Source: a bacterium | GTDB taxonomy: Bacteria > Pseudomonadota > Gammaproteobacteria > Burkholderiales > Methylophilaceae | Direction: 5' to 3' | Assembly (NCBI GenBank): GCA_027310505.1 | Contig: DAIDAS010000353.1 | Coordinates: 1 to 13,649 of the forward strand | Length of the DNA: 13,649 nt | Part shown: piece by piece, positions 7,271-13,649 of the stretch | Numbering within the stretch: position 1 is the first letter of the stretch | Layout of the letters: the number at the start of each line of letters is the position of its first letter | Position numbers and translations under genes: made by a program | The notes under the pieces: generated by a model | What the model saw: only the letters and a program-made list of their open reading frames with translations | Told to the model about the DNA's origin: nothing | Databases searched by the model: none

Positions 7271-7307
7271 GCCACAATACCCGACAAAATGACTCAAACT
7301 TTGTGGC
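7271..7307. repeat. Inverted repeat GCCACAA/TTGTGGC between xerC and sodB
   Basis: GCCACAA (7271-7277) and TTGTGGC (7301-7307) are exact reverse complements separated by 23 bp. It lies in the 103 bp spacer. It may end xerC transcripts weakly, since the right arm is followed by AAAATATCCTTT rather than a pure T-tract, or it may bind a regulator of sodB. TTGTGG could also serve as a -35 with AATAAT (7326-7331), but the 19 bp spacing is long. The role is unknown. Confidence 0.4.
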
Positions 7308-7368
7308 AAAATATCCTTTCTCGGAAATAATCTTTTCTCAATTCACCAGACACCTAAAGGAAACCGAC

Positions 7369-7950
7369 ATGGAACATACCCTGCCTGCATTGCCCTACGC
7401 CAAAGACGCCCTGGTGCCGCATATCTCCGTCGAGACCATCGAATATCACTATGGCAAGCACCACCAGACCTACGTGACCAACCTGAACAACCTGATCAAG
7501 GGCACCGAATTCGAGAATGCCCGCTTGGAAGACATCATCAAGAAATCCTCCGGCGGCATCTACAACAATTCGGCCCAGATCTGGAACCACACTTTCTTCT
7601 GGAACAGCATGAAACCGAACGGCGGCGGCGCACCGACGGGTGCACTGGCTGACGCCATCAACAAGAAGTGGGGTTCGTTCGACGAATTCAAGAAGGCCTT
7701 CCAGGCCTCAGCAGTCGGCAACTTCTGCTCCGGCTGGACCTGGCTGGTGAAGAAGGCTGACGGCTCCGTCGACATCGTCAACATGGGCGCCGCCGGCACC
7801 CCGCTGACCACCGGTGACAAGGCATTGCTGACCATCGACGTGTGGGAACACGCCTACTACATCGACTACCGCAACCTGCGCGCCAAATTTGTCGAGGCTT
7901 TCCTCAACAGCCTGGCCAACTGGGATTTCGCTGCCGCGAATTACCAGTAA
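7369..7950 (+). CDS. sodB: Superoxide dismutase, iron type
   Basis: Cytosolic enzyme that converts superoxide into oxygen and hydrogen peroxide. It has 193 residues with no signal peptide, the same length as E. coli SodB. The metal ligands are H27 (EYHYGKHH), H74 (NHTFFW), D157 and H161 (DVWEHAYY). Q70, four residues before H74, is the position typical of the Fe enzyme rather than the Mn enzyme. AAAGGA at 7356-7361 is 7 nt from the ATG. It has its own 103 bp upstream spacer and a strong terminator immediately after, so it is probably a single-gene unit. No clear Fur box was seen in the spacer. Cambialistic metal use cannot be excluded. Confidence 0.97.
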   Translation: MEHTLPALPYAKDALVPHISVETIEYHYGKHHQTYVTNLNNLIKGTEFENARLEDIIKKSSGGIYNNSAQIWNHTFFWNSMKPNGGGAPTGALADAINKKWGSFDEFKKAFQASAVGNFCSGWTWLVKKADGSVDIVNMGAAGTPLTTGDKALLTIDVWEHAYYIDYRNLRAKFVEAFLNSLANWDFAAANYQ

Positions 7951-7962
7951 ACATCGCGCTTC

Positions 7963-8011
7963 AAAAAAGCCGGCTGCGGATTGTTATAACATCCCGCAGC
8001 CGGCTTTTTTT
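7963..8011. terminator. Strong bidirectional rho-independent terminator after sodB
   Basis: GCCGGCTGCGG (7969-7979) pairs exactly with CCGCAGCCGGC (7994-8004), an 11 bp GC-rich stem. It is flanked by AAAAAA (7963-7968) and TTTTTTT (8005-8011), so it can act on both strands. The 14 nt loop holds TGTTATAACA, itself a perfect palindrome. It closes sodB and insulates the metal operon. Confidence 0.95.
7982..7991. promoter_or_regulatory. TGTTATAACA palindrome, possible Zur operator core
   Basis: A perfect 10 bp palindrome in the loop of the sodB terminator, 50 bp before the first gene of a metal-uptake operon. Zur sites in proteobacteria share GTTATA and TATAAC half-sites, so the match is suggestive. 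It is only a core, without the longer flanks of strong sites. A weaker relative, TGTTACAATC (8027-8036, 7 of 10), overlaps the candidate -10 of the operon. Binding is inferred. Confidence 0.45.
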
Positions 8012-8034
8012 GTTTTCAGAATCGCTGTTACAAT
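8007..8034 (+). promoter_or_regulatory. Candidate promoter of the metal operon
   Basis: TACAAT (8029-8034, five of six) is a good -10 box. The best -35 at 16 bp spacing is TTTTTG (8007-8012), which is poor and overlaps the terminator T-tract. The predicted start near 8041 adjoins the ATG at 8042, so the transcript would be leaderless or nearly so. A weak -35 would suit a regulated promoter. Confidence 0.4.
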
Positions 8035-8041
8035 CCTCGAC

Positions 8042-8350
8042 ATGTTACGCCGCCTGCTGCTGACGCTCACCCTCGCCCTGCTGTTCGGCCTTGGCCAACA
8101 GGGTGCGGCAACGCATGCGATTTCGCATCTGGCAGACTGGCAGCAAGACCAGCAGCAGGATAAATCCAGCCACGCACCAGCATGCGACAAATGCGTGGTC
8201 TACGCCGAACTCGCAAGCGCGGTGGCAAGTCCGATTTTTGCCCTGCCGCCAGCGACACACACCCTCACGGCTGCGCCCGATCAGTCTTTCCGCACCGGAT
8301 CGGCGCTGTATTTTCCTTACGCCGCACGTGCGCCGCCCGTCCTCGCCTGA
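8042..8350 (+). CDS. Small secreted His/Cys protein of the metal operon, function unknown
   Basis: A 102-residue protein that I cannot name with certainty. It has a signal-like N-terminus (positive MLRRLLL, then hydrophobic to about residue 18). The mature part holds H25, H29, H44, C48 and C51, in an arrangement HxxxH then HxxxCxxC that could bind a metal. It resembles the loose group of small DUF2946-like secreted proteins found beside metal genes, but I cannot confirm membership. No Shine-Dalgarno precedes the ATG, and the predicted transcript start is at the start codon. It lies first in the operon with the outer membrane pseudogene, the ZnuA-like and the ZnuB-like genes. A role in periplasmic zinc handling or sensing is inference from position and residues. 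Confidence 0.7.
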   Translation: MLRRLLLTLTLALLFGLGQQGAATHAISHLADWQQDQQQDKSSHAPACDKCVVYAELASAVASPIFALPPATHTLTAAPDQSFRTGSALYFPYAARAPPVLA

Positions 8351-8363
8351 AACCTGAAGCCAC

Positions 8364-8405
8364 CCCGCCTGCGACCTGATAATCGCTGGCGGGCGTTCAT
8401 TTTTT
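8364..8405 (+). terminator. Weak terminator-like hairpin between the small gene and the outer membrane gene
   Basis: CCCGCC-T-GCGA (8364-8374) pairs with TCGC-T-GGCGGG (8383-8393) around a T-T mismatch with an 8 nt loop. A run of six T (8400-8405) begins 6 nt after the stem. The offset T-run makes it a poor terminator. It may attenuate transcription or protect mRNA ends inside the operon. Confidence 0.45.
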
Positions 8406-8421
8406 CAACGAGGGTATCATC

Positions 8422-9653
8422 GTGATCAAACCAAAACTGACGGCATGTGCCGTCGCAATTGCTTTGGGGGCGCCGACCATTGCCACTGCCAACGACAGTG
8501 CGGAGATGGAGAAAATCCGCGCCGAAATCCAGCAGATGAAGCAGAACTACGAAGCACGCATCCAGGCGCTGGAGAACAAGCTGGATCAGGCGCAGGCCAG
8601 CGCAGGCAAGGCCGAAGCCAGTGCTGCCAGGGCCGAAACTACCGCGCTACAATCGGGCCAGGGCTGCGTGGTTTAAGCCTGGCGGAATCGGAACTCGGGA
8701 TTTATGCCAACATCGACCACTATTTTTACGGAGGCCTGAATCTGGCCCTGACGCCGGACAACTCAGTCAGCGTCGAGGAAGCCTTCATCCAGACCACCGC
8801 GCTGCCGGCAGGTATGACGCTGAAAGGCGGGCGGTTCTTTTCCGGCATCGGTTACCTGAACGAACAGCATGCGCATACCTGGGATTTCGTCGACAATCCG
8901 CTGGTCTACCAGGCCTTCCTCGGCAACCAGTATGGCGATGACGGCGTACAGCTCAAATGGGTTGCGCCGACCGACACCTATCTCGAACTCGGCGCCGAAG
9001 CCGGCCGCGGACGCATTGCCGGCACCGCGGGCAAGGACAAGAATGGCGCAGCCATGGGCAGCGTGTTCGGCCATGTCGGCGGCGACATCGGCATCAGCAG
9101 CAGTTGGCGCGCCGGTTTGTCATACTTGCGCGCTTCACCCAGCGATCGCCGGTCGCAGGATCTGGATGCCGCAGGCAACTTCGTCACCAATACATTCAAC
9201 GGCACCAGTCGCCTGTGGATTGCAGATTTCGTATGGAAATGGGCACCCAACGGCAACACCCACTCCACCAACTTCAAATTGCAGGGTGAATACCTGCATC
9301 GTTCCGAAGACGGCAATCTGGCTTACAGCACTATCAGCACGGACCGCTACTCGGCCGTCCAATCCGGCTGGTATCTGCAAGGCATTTATCAATTCATGCC
9401 CGAATGGCGCGCCGGTTTGCGTTACGACCGGCTGGACAGCGGCAGCGTGGATTACGCCAGCAACAATGGCAAGCTGATCGCCAATGGCTATAACCCGGAT
9501 CGCATCAGCTTCATGGTGGATTACAACCCCAGCGAATTCAGCCGCATCCGGCTGCAACTGGCGCGCGACAACTCCCGTCAAAACGCTACCGACAACCAGT
9601 TGTTCTTACAGTACATCATGAGCCTGGGCAGCCACGGCGCCCACAAATTCTAG
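8422..9653 (+). pseudogene. Outer membrane beta-barrel protein of a metal operon, disrupted by frameshift/deletion
   Basis: The first part starts at GTG 8422 (GAGGG 7 nt upstream). It encodes a signal peptide ending ATA-ND at about residue 23-24, then a charged coiled coil (about 27-75), and stops at TAA 8674-8676 after 84 residues. The second part is in a different frame from about 8655 to the stop at 9651-9653, about 330 residues. It opens GPGLRGLSLAESELG and ends in a C-terminal Phe (GSHGAHKF), the usual end of a beta-barrel strand. From memory, relatives have about 40 residues between coiled coil and GPG (an FNP...GF segment) that are absent here, so a deletion that is not a multiple of three near 8640-8657 is likely. 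No good start exists at the second part, so the barrel should not be made. Relatives sit in operons with zinc ABC genes and carry no TonB plug. A sequencing or assembly fault remains possible. Confidence 0.8.
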
Positions 9654-9666
9654 GAAAGGCATCGAC

Positions 9667-10584
9667 ATGAAAAACTTACTCTTCGCACTGCTGACAGCGC
9701 TGTCCTTGACCACCCATCCCGCACAGGCGGCACTCAACGTATTTGCCTGCGAACCAGAATGGGGCGCACTGGCACAGGAGCTTGGTGGCGACAAAGTCAC
9801 CGTATACAGCGCCACGCAGGCCCTGCAGGACGTGCACCACGTTCAGGCCAAGCCCAGCCTGATCGCCAGGATGCGTTCAGCCAACCTGGTGGCCTGTACC
9901 GGGCTGGAGCTGGAAATCGGCTGGCTGCCCATGGTGTTGCGTCAGGCTGGGAATGCGGCTGTCCTACCGGGCAAACCCGGTTACTTCGAAGCCGGAAATT
10001 ACGTGCAACGGCTGGAGATCCCGCAACGCCTCGACCGCGCCGAAGGCGATGTGCACGCCATGGGCAACCCGCATATCCAGACCGACCCGCGCAACATCGC
10101 CAAAGTCAGCGTGGCACTGGCGCAGCGCTTGGCAGAAATCGACCCGGGCAACGCCTCGTTTTACCAAGCCCGTCAGAAGGATTTTGCGCAACGCTGGCAA
10201 GCCGCCGTCCAGCGCTGGGAAACCCAGGCACGGCCGCTCAAGGGTGTCGCCATCGTGGTGCAACACAAGGCATTTCCTTACCTCAGCGACTGGCTGGGGT
10301 TGCACGAAGTCGCAACACTAGAACCCAAGCCCGGGGTCGAGCCCACCAGCTCTCACCTCGCTGAAGTGCTGGCGCAACTGCAGCAGCATCCGGCTCGCAT
10401 GGTGATACGCGCCGCCTATAACGACGACCGGGCATCGTCCTGGCTGTCGGAAAAAGCAAAAATTCCGGCAGTCGTCCTGCCTTTCACGGTCGGCGGCGCC
10501 GATCATGCCAATGACCTGTTCGGCCTGTTCGACGTCACCGTGGCGCGCCTGCTGGACGCCATCCCGACGGATGCCCCGAAATGA
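9667..10584 (+). CDS. Metal ABC transporter substrate-binding protein (ZnuA-like, probably zinc)
   Basis: Periplasmic cluster A-I type metal-binding protein of 305 residues. It has a Sec signal peptide ending PAQA-AL at about residue 21-22. Candidate metal ligands are H57/H58 in DVHH, H136 in GNPHIQTDP, H200 in VVQHKAF and an acidic residue at D253 or D254 in AYNDDR, matching the ligand positions of ZnuA/TroA proteins. The His-rich acidic loop of E. coli ZnuA is missing. C28 and C77 could form a disulphide. AGGAAAGG at 9652-9659 precedes the ATG, 13 bp after the outer membrane gene. The stop overlaps the permease ATG by 4 bp, so the two are translated together. Zinc is favoured by the operon type and the Zur-like site. 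Manganese is not excluded. Confidence 0.88.
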   Translation: MKNLLFALLTALSLTTHPAQAALNVFACEPEWGALAQELGGDKVTVYSATQALQDVHHVQAKPSLIARMRSANLVACTGLELEIGWLPMVLRQAGNAAVLPGKPGYFEAGNYVQRLEIPQRLDRAEGDVHAMGNPHIQTDPRNIAKVSVALAQRLAEIDPGNASFYQARQKDFAQRWQAAVQRWETQARPLKGVAIVVQHKAFPYLSDWLGLHEVATLEPKPGVEPTSSHLAEVLAQLQQHPARMVIRAAYNDDRASSWLSEKAKIPAVVLPFTVGGADHANDLFGLFDVTVARLLDAIPTDAPK

Positions 10585-11342
10585 ACCTCGACGCACTCGA
10601 CCTGAATATCCTCCTCCCGGCCTTCGCGGCCGGATTGCTGGTGCTGGCTACGCATGTACCGCTGGGCCAGCAGGTGCTGCAGCGCGGCATCGTGTTCATC
10701 GACCTCGCGGTAGCCCAGATCGCAGCCCTGGGCGTCATCGCCGCCGATTTCATGGGTTGGGAGCCACAAGGCTGGGCGGTGCAGATCGCTGCCATTACAG
10801 CCGCCCTGCTCGGGGCATTGCTGCTGACATGGATGGAGAAACGCTGGCCGGAAGTACAGGAGGCACTGATCGGTGCCGTCTTCGTGCTGGCGGCCAGCGC
10901 GGGTATTTTGCTGTTATCGAGCAACCCGCATGGCGGCGAGCACCTGAAAGACCTGCTCGCAGGACAGATTTTATGGGTGGGCCTGCAGCAGCTCATCCCG
11001 GCCGCGCTGCTGACGGCATTGATTCTTGGGCTATGGTTCGGCCTGCGCGATCGCCTGGGAGGCGCTAGTTTCTACCTGCTGTTCGCACTGGCGGTGACAA
11101 CCTCGGTGCAACTGGTCGGCGTGTATCTGGTGTTTTCCAGCCTCATCATGCCCGCCCTGGCAGTGCGCCGCTGGCAGGCATGCCGCCAGCTGACGGGCGG
11201 CTACGTCATTGGAATCGTGGCCTATGTGGTCGGGCTGGCGCTATCGGCCGCCTTCGACTTACCCTCGAGTGCCGTCATCGTCTGGTGCCTGGCGCTGGTT
11301 GGCATACTCGCCAATCTCGCGCCGGCGGGGCGTGTGCGTTAA
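10581..11342 (+). CDS. Metal ABC transporter permease (ZnuB-like, ABC-3 family)
   Basis: Inner membrane permease of 253 residues with about eight hydrophobic segments. It is the partner of the upstream binding protein in metal, probably zinc, import. The GGEHLKDLLAGQILWV stretch at about 118-133 corresponds to the cytoplasmic segment thought to contact the ATPase. At the place where many family members have a GDALSHA-like motif, this protein has IDLAVAQ, so the usual His is a Gln. It starts inside the previous stop (ATGA). No ATPase gene follows or precedes it, so an ATPase encoded elsewhere must serve it if it acts as an ABC importer. The next gene, yggX, starts 29 bp downstream and may be cotranscribed. 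Confidence 0.88.
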   Translation: MNLDALDLNILLPAFAAGLLVLATHVPLGQQVLQRGIVFIDLAVAQIAALGVIAADFMGWEPQGWAVQIAAITAALLGALLLTWMEKRWPEVQEALIGAVFVLAASAGILLLSSNPHGGEHLKDLLAGQILWVGLQQLIPAALLTALILGLWFGLRDRLGGASFYLLFALAVTTSVQLVGVYLVFSSLIMPALAVRRWQACRQLTGGYVIGIVAYVVGLALSAAFDLPSSAVIVWCLALVGILANLAPAGRVR

Positions 11343-11371
11343 TATGTGAGGATTCAGACAAGGAGTAGAAC

Positions 11372-11644
11372 ATGGCAAGAACCGTCAATTGCGTCAAACT
11401 CGGACGCGAAGCAGAAGGCCTAGATTTCCCCCCTTACCCGGGCGAACTGGGCAAGCGCATTTACGAGAATGTTTCCAAGGAAGCCTGGGCCGGCTGGCTC
11501 AAGCACCAGACCATGCTGGTGAATGAGAACCGTCTCAGCCTGGCCGACCCGCGTGCCAGAAAATACCTGTCGGAACAGACCGAAGCCTATTTTTTTGGCA
11601 GCGGAGCAGCCGAAGTAGAAGGCTACGTGCCACCCAAGCCTTAA
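11372..11644 (+). CDS. yggX: Fe(2+)-trafficking / oxidative damage protection protein
   Basis: A 90-residue cytosolic protein of the YggX family, which protects iron-sulphur proteins from oxidants and is implicated in iron trafficking. The N-terminus MARTVNCVKLGREAEGLDFPP with C7, the block WLKHQTMLVNENRL and the C-terminal EGYVPPKP are family marks, and the length is normal. AGGAG at 11361-11365 lies 6 nt from the ATG. It starts 29 bp after the permease, so it may share the metal operon transcript, which would couple metal uptake with oxidative protection. ppk follows 55 bp later with no terminator seen. Confidence 0.96.
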   Translation: MARTVNCVKLGREAEGLDFPPYPGELGKRIYENVSKEAWAGWLKHQTMLVNENRLSLADPRARKYLSEQTEAYFFGSGAAEVEGYVPPKP

Positions 11645-11687
11645 TCCGGACCAACGTCACACATTCATCATGTCGCACTGCTACGCT

Positions 11688-11691
11688 GGAG
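11688..11691 (+). promoter_or_regulatory. Shine-Dalgarno GGAG that favours a TTG start of ppk
   Basis: GGAG lies 8 nt before TTG 11700 and 23 nt before the first ATG (11715). No other ribosome site is near the ATG. It therefore supports TTG as the start. Confidence 0.55.
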
Positions 11692-11699
11692 AATTTTGA

Positions 11700-13649
11700 T
11701 TGGCTGCCTTCAAAATGACGCCGGAATATTTTGTCAACCGCGAACTGGGTCTACTCGCTTTCAATCGGCGCGTGCTGGCGCAGGCCGAAGACGAGCGCAA
11801 CCCCCTGCTGGAGCGGCTCAAGTTCCTGTGCATCGTCAGCAGCAATCTCGATGAATTTTTCGAGGTGCGCGTTGCCGGTCTCAAGGAACAGATCGAACAC
11901 AACGCAACGATCACTGGCGCGGATGGCTTGACGCCGCAACAGATCATGGCACGCGTTAGCGTTGAGGCGCACCAGTTGGTGGAGCGCCAGTATCAGCTGT
12001 TGAATGAGCAAGTTCTGCCGGCACTGGCTGAAGAAAATATCCGCTTCCTGCGCCGTACGCACTGGAATCCGGCCCAGCAGGACTGGATACGTTCCTATTT
12101 CTTCCGGGAACTGATGCCTATCCTGACGCCTATCGGTCTCGATCCCGCACACCCGTTCCCGCGCATGCTCAACAAGAGCCTCAATTTCGCCGTGGAGCTG
12201 GAAGGCAAGGACGCCTTCGGTCGCAACTCAGGCATCGCCATTGTGCAGGCGCCGCGCGCACTCCCCCGGGTGATCCGCCTGCCGGCCCAGGTTGCAGGCT
12301 GCGAATACGAGTTCGTGTTTCTTTCATCAATCCTGCACGCACACGTCAACGAGCTGTTTTCCGGCATGACAGTGCGCGGCTGCTATCAATTCCGTGTCAC
12401 GCGCAACAGCGATTTGTCGGTTGACGACGAAGACACCACGGATCTCCGCCTCGCATTGCAAGGCGAACTGTCGCATCGCCAATACGGTGACGAAGTTCGA
12501 CTGGAAGTAGCGGACAGCTGTCCGCCGGAGATGTATCACTTCCTGCTCGGCCAGTTCGGCCTGACTCCGGACGACCTGTACCAGGTGAACGGCCTGGTCA
12601 ATCTGGTGCGGCTGATCCAGGTACCTGACTGGGTTGATCGGCCGGATCTGAAATTTCCGCGCTACACCCCGGCCCTTGCCAAGGAAACCAGCAAGGAAGC
12701 CGACATCTTCAAGGCTATCCGCAAGGGTGACATGCTGCTGCACCACCCATTCCAGTCGTTCAACCCGGTGGTGGAATTCATCAAGCAGGCCTCAGAAGAT
12801 CCGCAGGTACTGGCAATCAAGCAAACGTTTTACCGCACCAGCGCCGATTCCACACTGATGCAATCGCTGATCGAAGCGGCGCGGCGCGGCAAGGAGGTCA
12901 CGGTGGTGGTGGAACTGATGGCGCGCTTCGACGAAGAGGCCAACATCAACTGGGCGGCCAAGCTGGAAGATGCCGGCGCACATGTCGTTTATGGTGTCGT
13001 CGGCCACAAGACACACGCCAAGATGGCCATGGTGGTGCGGCGCGAGGACGACAGGCTGCGTCGCTACGCGCACCTTTCCACCGGCAACTACCACCAGCGC
13101 ACGGCGCGGCTGTATACGGATTTCGGCCTGCTGACCTGCCACGAGGAAATTTGCTCGGACGTAAACGCCCTATTCGCCCAGCTGACGGGGTTGGGCAAGG
13201 CCAGCAAGCTGCACCATCTATGGCAATCGCCATTCACGCTGCACCAACGCCTCATCAAGGCCATCCGTAATGAAGCCGAAATCGCCCAGTCCGGCCAAAA
13301 AGCGCACATCATTGCCAAGATGAATGCCCTCCTCGACCCGGATATCATCATGGCGCTTTATGAAGCTTCAGCAGCCGGCGTCAAGATCGACCTGATCGTA
13401 CGTGGCGTGTGCGCACTGCGGCCTGGCATTCCTGGCGTGTCGGAAAATATCCGGGTGATCTCCATCGTTGGACGTTTCCTCGAACACTCGCGCATTTTCT
13501 ATTTTTACAACAACAAGGCAGAAAACCTGTTCCTCTCCAGCGCAGACTGGATGTACCGAAATTTTTTCCGGCGCATCGAGGTTTGCTTCCCGGTGCTCGA
13601 CCCCAAACTGAAAAAGCGCGTGTTCAACGAAGGGTTGGCACCGTACCTG
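11700..13649 (+). CDS. ppk: Polyphosphate kinase 1, 3' end cut by window edge
   Basis: Membrane-associated enzyme that reversibly transfers the ATP gamma phosphate onto polyphosphate. 650 codons are visible. The usual length is about 690, so about 40 residues are missing at the right edge. Domains in order are the N domain (NRELGLLAFNRRVL, then the SSNLDEFFEVRV block), the head domain, and the two phospholipase D-like C domains. The autophosphorylated His is H439 in KTHAK and the second catalytic His is H596 in LEHSRIF, matching E. coli H435 and H592. HLSTGNYH and FFRRIEV are also conserved. The start is probably TTG 11700 (GGAG 8 nt upstream); ATG 11715 is the alternative, five residues shorter. 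A TGA at 11697-11699 excludes a longer form. It follows yggX by 55 bp and may be cotranscribed. Confidence 0.96.
   Translation, partial: MAAFKMTPEYFVNRELGLLAFNRRVLAQAEDERNPLLERLKFLCIVSSNLDEFFEVRVAGLKEQIEHNATITGADGLTPQQIMARVSVEAHQLVERQYQLLNEQVLPALAEENIRFLRRTHWNPAQQDWIRSYFFRELMPILTPIGLDPAHPFPRMLNKSLNFAVELEGKDAFGRNSGIAIVQAPRALPRVIRLPAQVAGCEYEFVFLSSILHAHVNELFSGMTVRGCYQFRVTRNSDLSVDDEDTTDLRLALQGELSHRQYGDEVRLEVADSCPPEMYHFLLGQFGLTPDDLYQVNGLVNLVRLIQVPDWVDRPDLKFPRYTPALAKETSKEADIFKAIRKGDMLLHHPFQSFNPVVEFIKQASEDPQVLAIKQTFYRTSADSTLMQSLIEAARRGKEVTVVVELMARFDEEANINWAAKLEDAGAHVVYGVVGHKTHAKMAMVVRREDDRLRRYAHLSTGNYHQRTARLYTDFGLLTCHEEICSDVNALFAQLTGLGKASKLHHLWQSPFTLHQRLIKAIRNEAEIAQSGQKAHIIAKMNALLDPDIIMALYEASAAGVKIDLIVRGVCALRPGIPGVSENIRVISIVGRFLEHSRIFYFYNNKAENLFLSSADWMYRNFFRRIEVCFPVLDPKLKKRVFNEGLAPYL

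Noticed and set aside
7266..7368. A Fur box before sodB.
   Set aside because: No 19 bp sequence close to the Fur consensus was found by eye in the spacer.
8640..8676. Programmed ribosomal frameshifting to join the two parts of the outer membrane gene.
   Set aside because: No slippery heptamer or stimulating hairpin is seen at the junction, and a segment present in relatives (from memory) appears to be missing. A deletion or sequence fault explains it better.
8957..9581. Other open frames on both strands inside the outer membrane and ZnuA-like genes.
   Set aside because: They overlap well-supported coding sequence and translate to Arg/Pro-rich or low-complexity products typical of wrong-frame reading.
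1..13649. Mobile element, phage, CRISPR array or toxin-antitoxin pair.
   Set aside because: No transposase, spaced direct repeats or small paired genes are visible. The only recombinase is XerC in its conserved chromosomal place.

Overview
The window looks like a GC-rich betaproteobacterial chromosome, most likely of the Nitrosomonadales/Gallionellales kind. The assignment rests on an SAH riboswitch before ahcY, on metK lying divergent to an lpxL-dapF-DUF484-xerC run, and on protein sequences that read as betaproteobacterial. It is inferred by eye, with no database search. Most genes are conserved housekeeping genes. There is no tRNA, rRNA, CRISPR array or insertion sequence that I can see, and no gene-free stretch longer than about 206 bases.

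Left, minus strand (1-3898): the order of transcription is metK, a HD-GYP phosphodiesterase, then ahcY, which runs off the window. metK makes S-adenosylmethionine (SAM), and ahcY removes the S-adenosylhomocysteine (SAH) left after methylation. ahcY has its own promoter and a clear SAH riboswitch leader. The HD-GYP gene, a probable c-di-GMP hydrolase, starts 9 bp after metK and is probably coupled to it.

Centre, plus strand (3974-7265): an lpxL-type acyltransferase, dapF, a DUF484 protein and xerC form a tight operon. It is divergent from metK across a 75 bp spacer that holds a perfect inverted repeat. sodB (Fe superoxide dismutase) follows with its own leader and ends in a very strong bidirectional terminator.

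Right of sodB (8042-11342): a metal, probably zinc, acquisition operon. It holds a small secreted His/Cys protein, a beta-barrel outer membrane protein gene broken by a frameshift and apparent deletion, a ZnuA-like binding protein and a ZnuB-like permease. No ATPase gene is present. A TGTTATAACA palindrome that resembles a Zur operator core sits in the loop of the sodB terminator, just upstream of this operon.

Right end (11372-13649): yggX (iron trafficking and oxidative damage protection), then ppk (polyphosphate kinase), cut by the window edge.

The least ordinary parts are the metal operon (Zur-like site in a terminator loop, broken outer membrane gene, missing ATPase) and the riboswitch-led ahcY with a doubtful start codon. 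I do not see a wholly new system. The metal operon is the best candidate for something incompletely described.
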